The notes under the pieces were generated by a model that did no database searches, was not told where the DNA came from, and saw only the letters and a program-made list of their open reading frames with translations. Of a DNA stretch of 31,686 bases, positions 8,209 to 15,657 are shown in pieces (position 1 is the first letter of the stretch; the number at the start of each line of letters is the position of its first letter). The stretch lies in contig WUAJ01000004.1 in assembly GCA_009827215.1 (NCBI GenBank), positions 1-31,686 on the forward strand. The letters run 5' to 3'. The position numbers and the translations under genes are program-made. The stretch is from Phycisphaeraceae bacterium (GTDB lineage Bacteria > Planctomycetota > Phycisphaerae > Phycisphaerales > UBA1924).

Positions 8209-8952
8209 ATGGCGACCAAACATCACCCCAAAGGCAAGGACAACCCAAGAGGACTCAAAGACATCCCCTTCGCGCTCCCTGAGGTCACCGCAGAAGAACG
8301 CAGCCGAGCCCTCAAAGTCGCCAACGCCCTCCGCAAGCACTACCCCGATGCCCACTGCGAACTGACCTTCTCCACTCCCCACGAGCTCCTCATCGCGACC
8401 ATCCTCAGCGCCCAGTCCACCGATGCAGGAGTCAACAAAGCGACCCCCGGACTCTTCAAAGCGTTCCCGGCCCCAGCCGACTACGCCGCATCGACCCCAG
8501 AGAAGATCGAGCCGTACATCAAAACCATCGGCCTCTTCCGCAACAAAGCCAAATCCATCCACGCATCCATGACCTCCGTCGTCAACGACTTCGATGGAGA
8601 GGTCCCCTCAACAATGGACGAACTCCTCATCCTCCGTGGAGTCGCACGCAAAACCGCGAATGTCGTCCTCGGAAACGCGTTCGGGATCAACGTCGGATTC
8701 ACCGTCGATACCCACATCCAGCGCCTCGCGTGGCGTTTGGGATTCGTCGACGAACCCAAGATGGACACCGCAAAGGTCGAGAAACTCCTCATGGCCCTCT
8801 TCCCAAGACCCCGCTGGTCCGAGCTCGGACACGCCCTCGTCTTCCACGGCCGATACAACTGCACCGCACGCCCCAACTGCAAACACGACCACCCGATCTG
8901 CAAAAAATTCGGGGTCAACTGCGATAAGCCATACAATAAATCGAAACTCTGA
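8209..8952 (+). CDS. nth: Endonuclease III (HhH-GPD DNA glycosylase/AP lyase) with atypical cysteine loop
   Basis: This base-excision-repair glycosylase removes oxidised pyrimidines and cleaves AP sites. The 247 residues include ILSAQSTDAGVNKATPGLF (65-83), the helix-hairpin-helix LLILRGVARKTANVVLG (139-155) with catalytic Lys148, and the catalytic Asp167 in TVDTHIQRL. The hairpin reads GVAR where most family members have GVGR. The C-terminal iron-sulfur loop is unusual. Its cysteines are 218, 224, 231 and 238, a C-X5-C-X6-C-X6-C spacing instead of the usual C-X6-C-X2-C-X5-C, so cluster binding is uncertain. The N-terminus has about 25 extra residues, polar and Lys/His-rich at first. The gene stands alone on the plus strand, and no terminator was seen after it. 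Confidence 0.93.
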   Translation: MATKHHPKGKDNPRGLKDIPFALPEVTAEERSRALKVANALRKHYPDAHCELTFSTPHELLIATILSAQSTDAGVNKATPGLFKAFPAPADYAASTPEKIEPYIKTIGLFRNKAKSIHASMTSVVNDFDGEVPSTMDELLILRGVARKTANVVLGNAFGINVGFTVDTHIQRLAWRLGFVDEPKMDTAKVEKLLMALFPRPRWSELGHALVFHGRYNCTARPNCKHDHPICKKFGVNCDKPYNKSKL

Positions 8953-8982
8953 GCGTTAAACCAATGCGTCCTGTCACACCAA

Positions 8983-9003
8983 TGTCACATCATTGATGTT
9001 ACA
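8983..9003. promoter_or_regulatory. Operator-like 21-bp palindrome
   Basis: TGTCACATCA-T-TGATGTTACA-type symmetry spans 21 bp with a single mismatched pair and a one-base centre. This geometry suits a dimeric protein site better than an RNA hairpin. It lies 35 bp upstream of the orphan gene at 9038 and overlaps where its -35 region would be. A further TGTCACA occurs just before it (8972-8978). Confidence 0.4.
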
Positions 9004-9025
9004 GATCTGTTTATTAAATTCTGCG

Positions 9026-9031
9026 TATATT
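9026..9031 (+). promoter_or_regulatory. -10 box (TATATT) upstream of the orphan gene
   Basis: TATATT lies 6 nt before the ATG at 9038, with no Shine-Dalgarno in the gap and no clear -35. This is again the arrangement expected for a leaderless mRNA. Confidence 0.4.
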
Positions 9032-9037
9032 GGTCCA

Positions 9038-9733
9038 ATGGCAGCATTCAAAGCAAAGATCGAAAGAGCATGGAAGCGTACACCATCGTGGTTGTATGCC
9101 ATTGTATTGATGCTGATCATGACGGGTCTTGTCTGGCTTCCTGAGTTCGTTATCCGTCCAAGATCAATTCCAAAAAAGATTGTCTACGACGCACAGAACG
9201 ATTCGTTTGAAGTCATTTCGAGAAAGAACTCATGGTGGGATACTGAAAGAATCCCAGCAACAATCGGCTTCATTGAAGAACACAATCTCAGATTTTACAT
9301 CGATTCACGGAATTACTTCACAATCGATCCAAAGCATATTGAGTACCAGCCAGTCCACACACTGAATCCAACAAAGCGAAAGAATTCTATTCAGATTTCA
9401 GGAAACTGGAACACACCAATTTCAATTCAGCAACAAGATGGTGAGTGGGTTGTTGACCGACGACGATCTCAAGTTACTCTCAAAGTCGAAAGAAATGGAA
9501 CAGACGGGCCTTGGGTTGTGTCCCCAGTCGCAATGGAGTTGACAACATATGCATATGACAAGTGGGGAGGCAAGAGGTCATACAACTGTCAAGTGCAGAA
9601 TGCGAATGCGCACCAAGGTGTAATGTTTTGTGGTTATGGAGGAAACTATAAATTTTCCAGACCGAAATGGGTGATTCAGCGACTTGCTTACCAATGTAAA
9701 GCCCAGCTAATAGAGTTTCTTCGACTTCCTTGA
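9038..9733 (+). CDS. Orphan membrane-anchored protein of unknown function, AT-richer than neighbours
   Basis: No family was recognised. The ATG at 9038 gives 231 residues; an upstream in-frame ATG at 8993 would fall inside the palindrome and is less likely. A basic N-terminus (KAKIERAWKRTPSW) is followed by one transmembrane segment (WLYAIVLMLIMTGLVWLPEFV, about 18-38). The rest is predicted to be exported, rich in aromatic and charged residues with alternating beta-like patterns (RKNSWWDTERIP, GNWNTPISIQQQDGEWVVDRR). It has two nearby cysteines (YNCQVQ ... MFCGYGG) and a third close to the C-terminus. Base and codon use is clearly more A/T-rich than the flanking genes, which suggests a lineage-specific or recently acquired gene. 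It is convergent with yebC, with only 16 bp between the stops. Confidence 0.6.
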   Translation: MAAFKAKIERAWKRTPSWLYAIVLMLIMTGLVWLPEFVIRPRSIPKKIVYDAQNDSFEVISRKNSWWDTERIPATIGFIEEHNLRFYIDSRNYFTIDPKHIEYQPVHTLNPTKRKNSIQISGNWNTPISIQQQDGEWVVDRRRSQVTLKVERNGTDGPWVVSPVAMELTTYAYDKWGGKRSYNCQVQNANAHQGVMFCGYGGNYKFSRPKWVIQRLAYQCKAQLIEFLRLP

Positions 9734-9749
9734 CCCTGAGAAAAGTAAG

Positions 9750-10511
9750 TCAGAGTTTCGCGAGTTCTTCGCTGTCAAAGTCTGCGTTGCTGTAGACTTT
9801 CTGCACATCATCCAGGTCTTCCAGCGTCTCGATCAGGTTCATGACCTTCTGGACATCGTCGCCCGTTACCTCAACCGTGTTGTCAGGGATCCGCGCGATG
9901 GTCGCTTCCATGATCTCGATGCCGGCCCCCTCGAGCGCTTCCTTGCAACCCTGGAACTCGCTGGGTTCGGTGACGATCGTCCAGACACCCTTGTCGTCGC
10001 CGTCCGCTTCTGGGGATTCCACATCATCGGCGCCGCTCTCGAGCGCGACCTCCATGATCTGGTCCTCGCCGTATTTGTTCGCATCGACGATGATCTGCCC
10101 TTTCGTCTGGAACATGAACGCGACGGTACCCGCGTTGCCCATCGAGCCGCCGCCCTTCTTGAAGCTCGTGCGGACATCACCAACCGTGCGTGTGTTGTTG
10201 TCCGTGAGCGCAAGGATCAAGATCGCCGTCCCGCCGGGACCGTAGCCTTCATACACAAGCTCCTGGAAGTCCGCGCCGCCCGTCTCTCCCGCGCCCTTAT
10301 CGATGGCGCGTTTGATCGTGTCCTTGGGCATGTTCTCGTACTTCGCCTCGTCGATCGCGTAGCGCAGCGCGAGGTTCGTATCCGGATCACCACCCCCCGC
10401 ACGAGCCGCGGCCATGATCGCCTTGGAACACTTGGACCAGATCTTGCCCTTCTTGTTGTCCTGACGCGCCTTGCGATGCTTGATGTTCGCCCATTTACTA
10501 TGTCCAGCCAT
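9750..10511 (-). CDS. yebC: YebC/PmpR family protein (probable transcriptional/translational regulator)
   Basis: This 253-residue protein is an easily recognised YebC/TACO1 family member. It opens with MAGHSKWANIKHRKARQDNKKGK, followed by the block beginning AARAGGGDPDTNLALRYAI and by EGYGPGGTAILI. Later come DNNTRTVGDVRTSFKKGGGSMG and the acidic C-terminal part with EVTGDDVQKVMNLIETLEDLDDVQKVYSN. Family members act as DNA-binding regulators or as factors that help ribosomes through polyproline stretches. The start ATG has AGAGGA 8 nt upstream. It lies 16 nt after the TPR lipoprotein gene and appears to be the last gene of the nusA-infB operon, consistent with a translation-linked role. No terminator was seen between it and the convergent orphan gene. 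Confidence 0.95.
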   Translation of the reverse strand: MAGHSKWANIKHRKARQDNKKGKIWSKCSKAIMAAARAGGGDPDTNLALRYAIDEAKYENMPKDTIKRAIDKGAGETGGADFQELVYEGYGPGGTAILILALTDNNTRTVGDVRTSFKKGGGSMGNAGTVAFMFQTKGQIIVDANKYGEDQIMEVALESGADDVESPEADGDDKGVWTIVTEPSEFQGCKEALEGAGIEIMEATIARIPDNTVEVTGDDVQKVMNLIETLEDLDDVQKVYSNADFDSEELAKL

Positions 10512-10527
10512 CGATCAAATCCTCTGC

Positions 10528-13500
10528 TTACTTCGTTGGGTCCAGCCCGTTCATCATATCACTACGCTCCGGGACTGTAATCCCTACAGAGTTGGGAGCA
10601 ACCTTAGGGGTCCGTCCCGATTCCGCGTCCGTGATCTTGAATCGGATCAAACTCAGTTCGTCTCTCAACATATCCACGGCACGCGCGTTGGTCTGCTGAT
10701 CTGAGATATCCGTGAGCCGATCGCGCAATCTATCCTCCGCTTCGAGCCAAGCACTCATTGCTTCGTCGAACCGCGCCAGCATCCAGAGCGTATCCCCAAG
10801 ATGGTCATGGATCGTCGCGTTGGAATCGTCCAGGTTCACCGCTTCCACAAGCAATGATCGAGCACCCTGACGGACTACTTGACCCTCATCATTGAGTTCA
10901 TCCTCAAAGATCCCCATCGCGTACCGCGCCCATGCGAGCGAGTCCGTGATACTCGCCGTACCTGGTTCAGATGCATGCGCGATCTCAAGCAGCCTCTGTG
11001 CTTCTTCAAGATCCTCGCCGTCCTCGACCATGCCGTACCCGAGATCGTTGTTCGCCCATGCATGCAGTTCGTCGTAACTCAACGCGAGTCGGTACATCTC
11101 TCGAGCATCGCTCTTTCGGTCATAGAAGGAAGCAACTACTGCGATCGAGTACACCAGATCCGCGACCACCCCATCCGGATTCTCGGCGCCCGTGAGTGAT
11201 CCCTCATTGAGTGTCCCCAGCCCTTCAACAACACGATCCCGAGCTTCGATGAGGAGCCCCGCATCATCAAAACGCGTGACCGCCGCTTGTAGATCTTCCG
11301 CCGAACCCATCTGCCCCATCAATGAAGCAAGATCACTCGTCATCACTTGATCGAGCATCCCGTCATCGTCGATTGATAATCGGCTCAGCAGTTCCAGCGC
11401 CTGACTCGGAGAAGTCCCACGCATCATCGACTGCATCGCGATGGTCAGGATCTGATTCGCTTGATCAGGATTGTCTAAGCCACGCTCTCGGCGCAGTCTG
11501 CGAACCAGCTGTTCGTATAAGTCCATCGAGAACGCAGTGCCCGTCGGACGAGCAACCACTTCGATCTGATCCAGCGCATCAGCCGCCGTGATCCCATCGC
11601 CTTGGTCCTCACCGATCTGCCCGCGAGCAACATCGATCAGTTCCAGGACCCGATCCGCAGTCGCTTGATCTGTACCTGATTCGATCACGGCACCAAGAAC
11701 TCGTGCAAGTCGCAAGCCTTGTGCTCTGCTGTAAGTCCAGGAGTCATCCGCTGGAATATACAACTCAACCTCGAACTCGTTGACCTTGCCCACTGATCCC
11801 GCACGCTCGAGCCGTTCCAATCCATCCTCGATCGAAACCAATCCATTCAATCGATCCAACGCGATCAAGTCCGCTTCCGCTCGTCGTGATTCATCCGAGC
11901 GGATCAAGCCCTCGTGGAGGCGGCCAACCTTACGTGATGGGATCCGCTGATGCAGTTCATCGAGGAATCCTTCCGCCCCAATCTCATCACCGCGCAGAAC
12001 CATTAACCGCGCCAGTGCTCCGGATAGATCAACCGAACCAGGCATCATTCCGAGTTGAAAGTCCAGCCAACCCAATCCACGAGAGAGTGCCGAATCATCT
12101 CCCCTCGATGCTTGTGTTGCCCAGATGCTCAGCAGCAGATCGATCCCGATCTCGCGCCATGGATGCTGCTCATGAACTTGCAGAAGCAGACGCTCGCTCT
12201 GATTGATCAACGCCGCGGCTCGTCCATCCTGCTCACCACTGGCGCCTGCGCCAGCGAGCTCATGCGCCCTGATTAGTTGAACCAGCGCCGATTCAGGGAG
12301 TCGCTGCCCAAGCGAACGAGTGACCGTTCGAAGCGCCTCTGTGTCCGGAGCAGCACCAGTCGGTCCTCGCAGCGAGATCAACTGCTCATACACGCCCTCG
12401 TTGTACGGATCCAGATCAATCGCACGCTCAAGCGCTTCGATGATCGCGTCCACACGCTGCAATCGCTGCGCCATTCGTGCATGCGCAATCCAATCGGAAC
12501 TCGAATCGGCATTCAATGCCGCACGCTCTCGTGAGAGTTCAAACGCGAGCTCCAACTGATTTGAAGAAGCCAGTGAATCCAGAAAGAAAAACCACTGCGC
12601 ATCGCCCATACTCGTTGCCTGCTCGGCACAACTCTTGAAGCAAGCCTCCGCAACATCCCACCGATCCGCGAGTGCGGCTTCGCGCGCGATCGCGATCATT
12701 TGAATCGTGTCATCGATCTCAGCTGAATCCAACTGAATCTGAGCAAGATCGCTATCAGTCGCAAGATCGGGACGATGAAGTTCTAATCGGATCATCCGAC
12801 GCATCAGCGACGATGTATTCCCATCGCCAACTATCGACTGATGCAACTCATACGCATCCCCATCGATTCGTATCAACGCAGGGATGATGATGTGTGCCGA
12901 TCCAGAGGAACTCTGAATGATTGAATATGCGGCATCAATCCTATCAGCCCGATCTTCAAACGCACTGAGAACGCGAGCCGCAGAGACAGGTGAAACAACC
13001 GAAGGGTCAACGGAACCCAACAGTTCAACACCCTGCTGTACATCGCTACTCATGGACAACAGCATCCCGAGCAAACCGACTCGATGAGAGACCGGTCGTG
13101 AATCGTCCCACACGCGTTGAGCAACCGCATCAACAATCAGACTCCCGATCACCGGATGCTCAGCAACAATCGCAACTTGTTGCTGAAGCTCTACTCGATC
13201 ATTACCGGGATGGGCATCAATCCAGTCAAGCAGCGTCGTTGCAGCACGAGCGCTCTGTCCAGACAGCAGATCCGCGCCGACGCGCCGGAACATCAGCTCG
13301 CGTGGTTCGATCCCTACGAGCGATCGAGAAATCTCATACGCCTGTACCGCACGCTCACCGTCTCCGAGGAGCATCCACGCATCACCCATGGATGCGAACC
13401 GCTCTGCACGCTTGGTGTATAACTGTACAAGCTCACGCCGATAGATTGGATCGCGCGCGACCTGCGCGTTGAGCATCCCAAGAGCCGCCCCCATGACCTC

Positions 13501-14253
13501 CGCGCCAGCGTCGTAGGATCCAGTCTCGATAAGCGTCTGACCGAGCAAGACTCCCGCGAGCAATCGCCCCGCGTAATCGTTCGTTGTCTCATTGCTCCAG
13601 ACCATCGAGGTCAGTTCGATCACACGATCAGGGTTATCCACGATCCCCATCGCGCCGTAGACAAGCACCCGAGTCTCACGCTCCCCCAAAACTACGGCTC
13701 GCAGATACGCCTCCGATGCTTGCAGCCGATCGCCTGCACGAAGAAACGCATCGCCCAGTCCCACCAAGAACTCTGAGGTTTGAGGGGATGCTTGGTGAAG
13801 TTCATTGAACATCCCCGCCGCCGTTTCGTAATCCTCGTTTGCCAGTGCTGCTCGCGCACGCACATACCCCTTCGCGAGCTGTGGGATCAACGGCAGCTCT
13901 GTTAGCTCGATCTCTTCCACCCCTTCGAGCGCATCGCGAATCACATCCTCAAGCGAACGATGCGCCTTGATGTACTCCGGAGTCCCTTTGCGGATCTCAA
14001 CTAGCCGACCATCCATGAGCCGGTTCACGAGCTCGCGTGCTGATTCAGAGGGTCTTCGCGCCTCGCGCTCCGCGATGGATTCAAGCGTCGCGGATGGATC
14101 ACCCGCATCAAAATCCGCAGCAAACGAATGCCCGTTCTGTAATTTGCCTTCCCCACGCGGCTGCGAAGACGAGCACCCACCGATCCAGACACCCGACACG
14201 CCGAGCGACTGAGCGAGCAGAATCCCAACAATCCAAGAGTGATCTCTACGCAT
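10528..14253 (-). CDS. Very large TPR-repeat lipoprotein
   Basis: The roughly 1241-residue protein begins with a basic, hydrophobic signal sequence ending in a lipobox (VWIGGC, Cys about position 27), so it is probably lipid-anchored outside the cytoplasmic membrane. The rest is almost entirely helical with many degenerate tetratricopeptide repeats. Examples are FLVGLGDAFLRAGDRLQASE near residue 160, a repeat cluster near 610-650 ending ALERAIDLDPYNEGVYEQL, and a clear C-terminal set including LGYGMVEDGEDLEEAQRLLE and IHDHLGDTLWMLARFDEAMS. TPR arrays usually serve as scaffolds for protein complexes; no enzymatic motif was found. The ATG at 14253 overlaps the stop of the upstream gene (TGATG), so translation is probably coupled; a GTG at 14256 is the alternative start. 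Its place inside a nusA-infB-rbfA operon is unexpected for an exported protein. Confidence 0.8.
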   Translation of the reverse strand: MRRDHSWIVGILLAQSLGVSGVWIGGCSSSQPRGEGKLQNGHSFAADFDAGDPSATLESIAEREARRPSESARELVNRLMDGRLVEIRKGTPEYIKAHRSLEDVIRDALEGVEEIELTELPLIPQLAKGYVRARAALANEDYETAAGMFNELHQASPQTSEFLVGLGDAFLRAGDRLQASEAYLRAVVLGERETRVLVYGAMGIVDNPDRVIELTSMVWSNETTNDYAGRLLAGVLLGQTLIETGSYDAGAEVMGAALGMLNAQVARDPIYRRELVQLYTKRAERFASMGDAWMLLGDGERAVQAYEISRSLVGIEPRELMFRRVGADLLSGQSARAATTLLDWIDAHPGNDRVELQQQVAIVAEHPVIGSLIVDAVAQRVWDDSRPVSHRVGLLGMLLSMSSDVQQGVELLGSVDPSVVSPVSAARVLSAFEDRADRIDAAYSIIQSSSGSAHIIIPALIRIDGDAYELHQSIVGDGNTSSLMRRMIRLELHRPDLATDSDLAQIQLDSAEIDDTIQMIAIAREAALADRWDVAEACFKSCAEQATSMGDAQWFFFLDSLASSNQLELAFELSRERAALNADSSSDWIAHARMAQRLQRVDAIIEALERAIDLDPYNEGVYEQLISLRGPTGAAPDTEALRTVTRSLGQRLPESALVQLIRAHELAGAGASGEQDGRAAALINQSERLLLQVHEQHPWREIGIDLLLSIWATQASRGDDSALSRGLGWLDFQLGMMPGSVDLSGALARLMVLRGDEIGAEGFLDELHQRIPSRKVGRLHEGLIRSDESRRAEADLIALDRLNGLVSIEDGLERLERAGSVGKVNEFEVELYIPADDSWTYSRAQGLRLARVLGAVIESGTDQATADRVLELIDVARGQIGEDQGDGITAADALDQIEVVARPTGTAFSMDLYEQLVRRLRRERGLDNPDQANQILTIAMQSMMRGTSPSQALELLSRLSIDDDGMLDQVMTSDLASLMGQMGSAEDLQAAVTRFDDAGLLIEARDRVVEGLGTLNEGSLTGAENPDGVVADLVYSIAVVASFYDRKSDAREMYRLALSYDELHAWANNDLGYGMVEDGEDLEEAQRLLEIAHASEPGTASITDSLAWARYAMGIFEDELNDEGQVVRQGARSLLVEAVNLDDSNATIHDHLGDTLWMLARFDEAMSAWLEAEDRLRDRLTDISDQQTNARAVDMLRDELSLIRFKITDAESGRTPKVAPNSVGITVPERSDMMNGLDPTK

Positions 14254-14897
14254 CACGATCCGTTCTCAAAGGAAATCAACCAGCGTTCCAGACGCGTATA
14301 GGTCTCCAGCGTCTGATTCGCGCGGATCACACGCTCCATAGAAACCGCGATTGTGTCCGGATTCTTCGCGCTCTGGATCAGCTTCGCTTTGTGCAGCGCT
14401 CTAGCGATCTTCGCATCCAGCGGCAGCGCATGCGCATCGAGTCCAAGCAACAGAATACGAGAAATCACAAAGCGAGGAAGAGCATCAAGCGATTCAAGAA
14501 ACTCTCGCGCATCCCTCTTGTTCATTACCTGCAGCGGCTTGAGCGTTAGGCACTGGTTTCTCTCAAAGATCATCGACAACGCTTTATACAACCGTTGAGA
14601 TCGATCCTCGCCACGCTGGTAGCGAGAACCAAGCAAAGATTCGATCTCGCTGGGTAAAGCAACACGGAGCTCGTTGTAATCGACAAACTGCTCATGAATC
14701 TTCTGCATCGCGCGGACCGCGTTGTCCATCGTCGATTCCCACAGCAGCATCGAGAACACCAACTCATGAAGCAATCGATCGTCACACCATTCAGGCATCG
14801 GGCAAAGCGAGCACGCATCGACCGATTCGGTCCACTCATCACGCTTGCTCAGCGTCTTGAGGATCGGTTCAGGGTTGTACTCTTGCTTGCTCGCCAC
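14253..14897 (-). CDS. Divergent HhH-GPD (endonuclease III)-like protein lacking the usual catalytic lysine
   Basis: The 214-residue protein starts at GTG 14897, with GGGGAC 8 nt upstream and only 2 nt after rbfA. Its middle part aligns by eye with endonuclease III-like glycosylases: HELVFSMLLWESTMDNAVRA (44-63) at the position of the LSxQ helix, and SLDALPRFVISRILLLGL (136-153) where the LPGVGxKTA hairpin should be. It is followed by LPLDAKIARAL (158-168), whose Asp161 matches the catalytic Asp. The GVG glycines and the catalytic Lys are not present, so glycosylase/lyase activity is doubtful. An N-terminal cluster C29-X2-C32-X5-C38 could bind metal. It may be a structural or DNA/RNA-binding derivative. 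The fold assignment is inference from pattern, not a database match. Confidence 0.55.
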   Translation of the reverse strand: MASKQEYNPEPILKTLSKRDEWTESVDACSLCPMPEWCDDRLLHELVFSMLLWESTMDNAVRAMQKIHEQFVDYNELRVALPSEIESLLGSRYQRGEDRSQRLYKALSMIFERNQCLTLKPLQVMNKRDAREFLESLDALPRFVISRILLLGLDAHALPLDAKIARALHKAKLIQSAKNPDTIAVSMERVIRANQTLETYTRLERWLISFENGS

Positions 14898-14899
14898 GA

Positions 14900-15283
14900 T
14901 TATGCGTCCCCATCCGATTCGCTCTGTACATCTCCGTCACCTTTGCGGAACGGATCGGATGCCAAGAGCTCGGAAATCATCTGCTGTTCCTTCATCCCGT
15001 GGTCGTACTCTAGCTTGAGGGTTGGCATCTCTTTGAGATGAATCCGCTCCATCACATCCTTGCGGATCCGTCCCATCGCCGCCTTGAGCCCGTGCATCGT
15101 CAGATCCGCCTTGTCCTCAGGCATGACACTCACAAACGCTTTCGCGTGCTTGAGATCGTCAGTGATCTCAACCTTCGTAATCGTGATCAATCCTCGGATG
15201 CGAGGATCGTTGAATCCTCTCGCGATCCGATTCTGCAACTCTCGCTGTATGTTCGATGCAATCTGCTGCGCCCTGCGTTTCAT
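14900..15283 (-). CDS. rbfA: Ribosome-binding factor A
   Basis: This 127-residue protein is the small KH-fold factor that binds the 30S subunit and assists 16S rRNA 5'-end maturation. Characteristic parts are the opening IASNIQRELQNRIARGFNDP, RGLITITKVEITDDLKHAKAFVSV and the C-terminal KLEYDHGMKEQQMISELL. GGAGG sits 7 nt before the ATG, and the start overlaps the upstream DUF503 stop by four bases (ATGA), indicating coupled translation. The tail after residue 112 is acidic and extended (GDGDVQSESDGDA). Gene order nusA-infB-DUF503-rbfA is the classic arrangement. Confidence 0.95.
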   Translation of the reverse strand: MKRRAQQIASNIQRELQNRIARGFNDPRIRGLITITKVEITDDLKHAKAFVSVMPEDKADLTMHGLKAAMGRIRKDVMERIHLKEMPTLKLEYDHGMKEQQMISELLASDPFRKGDGDVQSESDGDA

Positions 15284-15645
15284 AGGACACCCTCCGCGTG
15301 AGCAAGCATCTCACGATCAATCTGCTCAGAATCAATCGCAGGACTTCCAGCAAGATCTTCCATCCGCACAAACTCACGATGCGTGTCGATGATTTCGCAG
15401 TCATACCCACTGCGGATGCGTTCGAGAACACGATCCAGTGTCTGTGCCACGATCATCCCCGAGTTCGAGACGATCGACACACCGAGCACCGAACGATTCC
15501 AAACATCGAGCGCCGAGACTTCCGCGACACTGACTATGTGGTGACGATGACACGCGTCCTTGACCGAACGGATAACCCGGCGTTTGTCTTTCAGACAACC
15601 CGCGCCAGGGATATCGATCTCGATCTGCATGACTCCGATGACCAT
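15280..15645 (-). CDS. DUF503 (YlxP-like) protein
   Basis: This protein of about 121 residues belongs to the DUF503/YlxP family, whose members often sit between infB and rbfA and have been linked to ribosome maturation. Visible features are VIGVMQIEIDIPGAGCLKDKR, then VSVAEVSALDVWNRSVLGVSIVSN and the closing AGSPAIDSE segment. Three consecutive start-like codons occur (GTG 15651, ATG 15648, ATG 15645). The last is chosen because GGAG lies 5 nt upstream of it. It follows infB after about 12 nt and overlaps rbfA by 4 nt. Confidence 0.88.
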   Translation of the reverse strand: MVIGVMQIEIDIPGAGCLKDKRRVIRSVKDACHRHHIVSVAEVSALDVWNRSVLGVSIVSNSGMIVAQTLDRVLERIRSGYDCEIIDTHREFVRMEDLAGSPAIDSEQIDREMLAHAEGVL

Positions 15646-15657
15646 CATCACTCCGCT

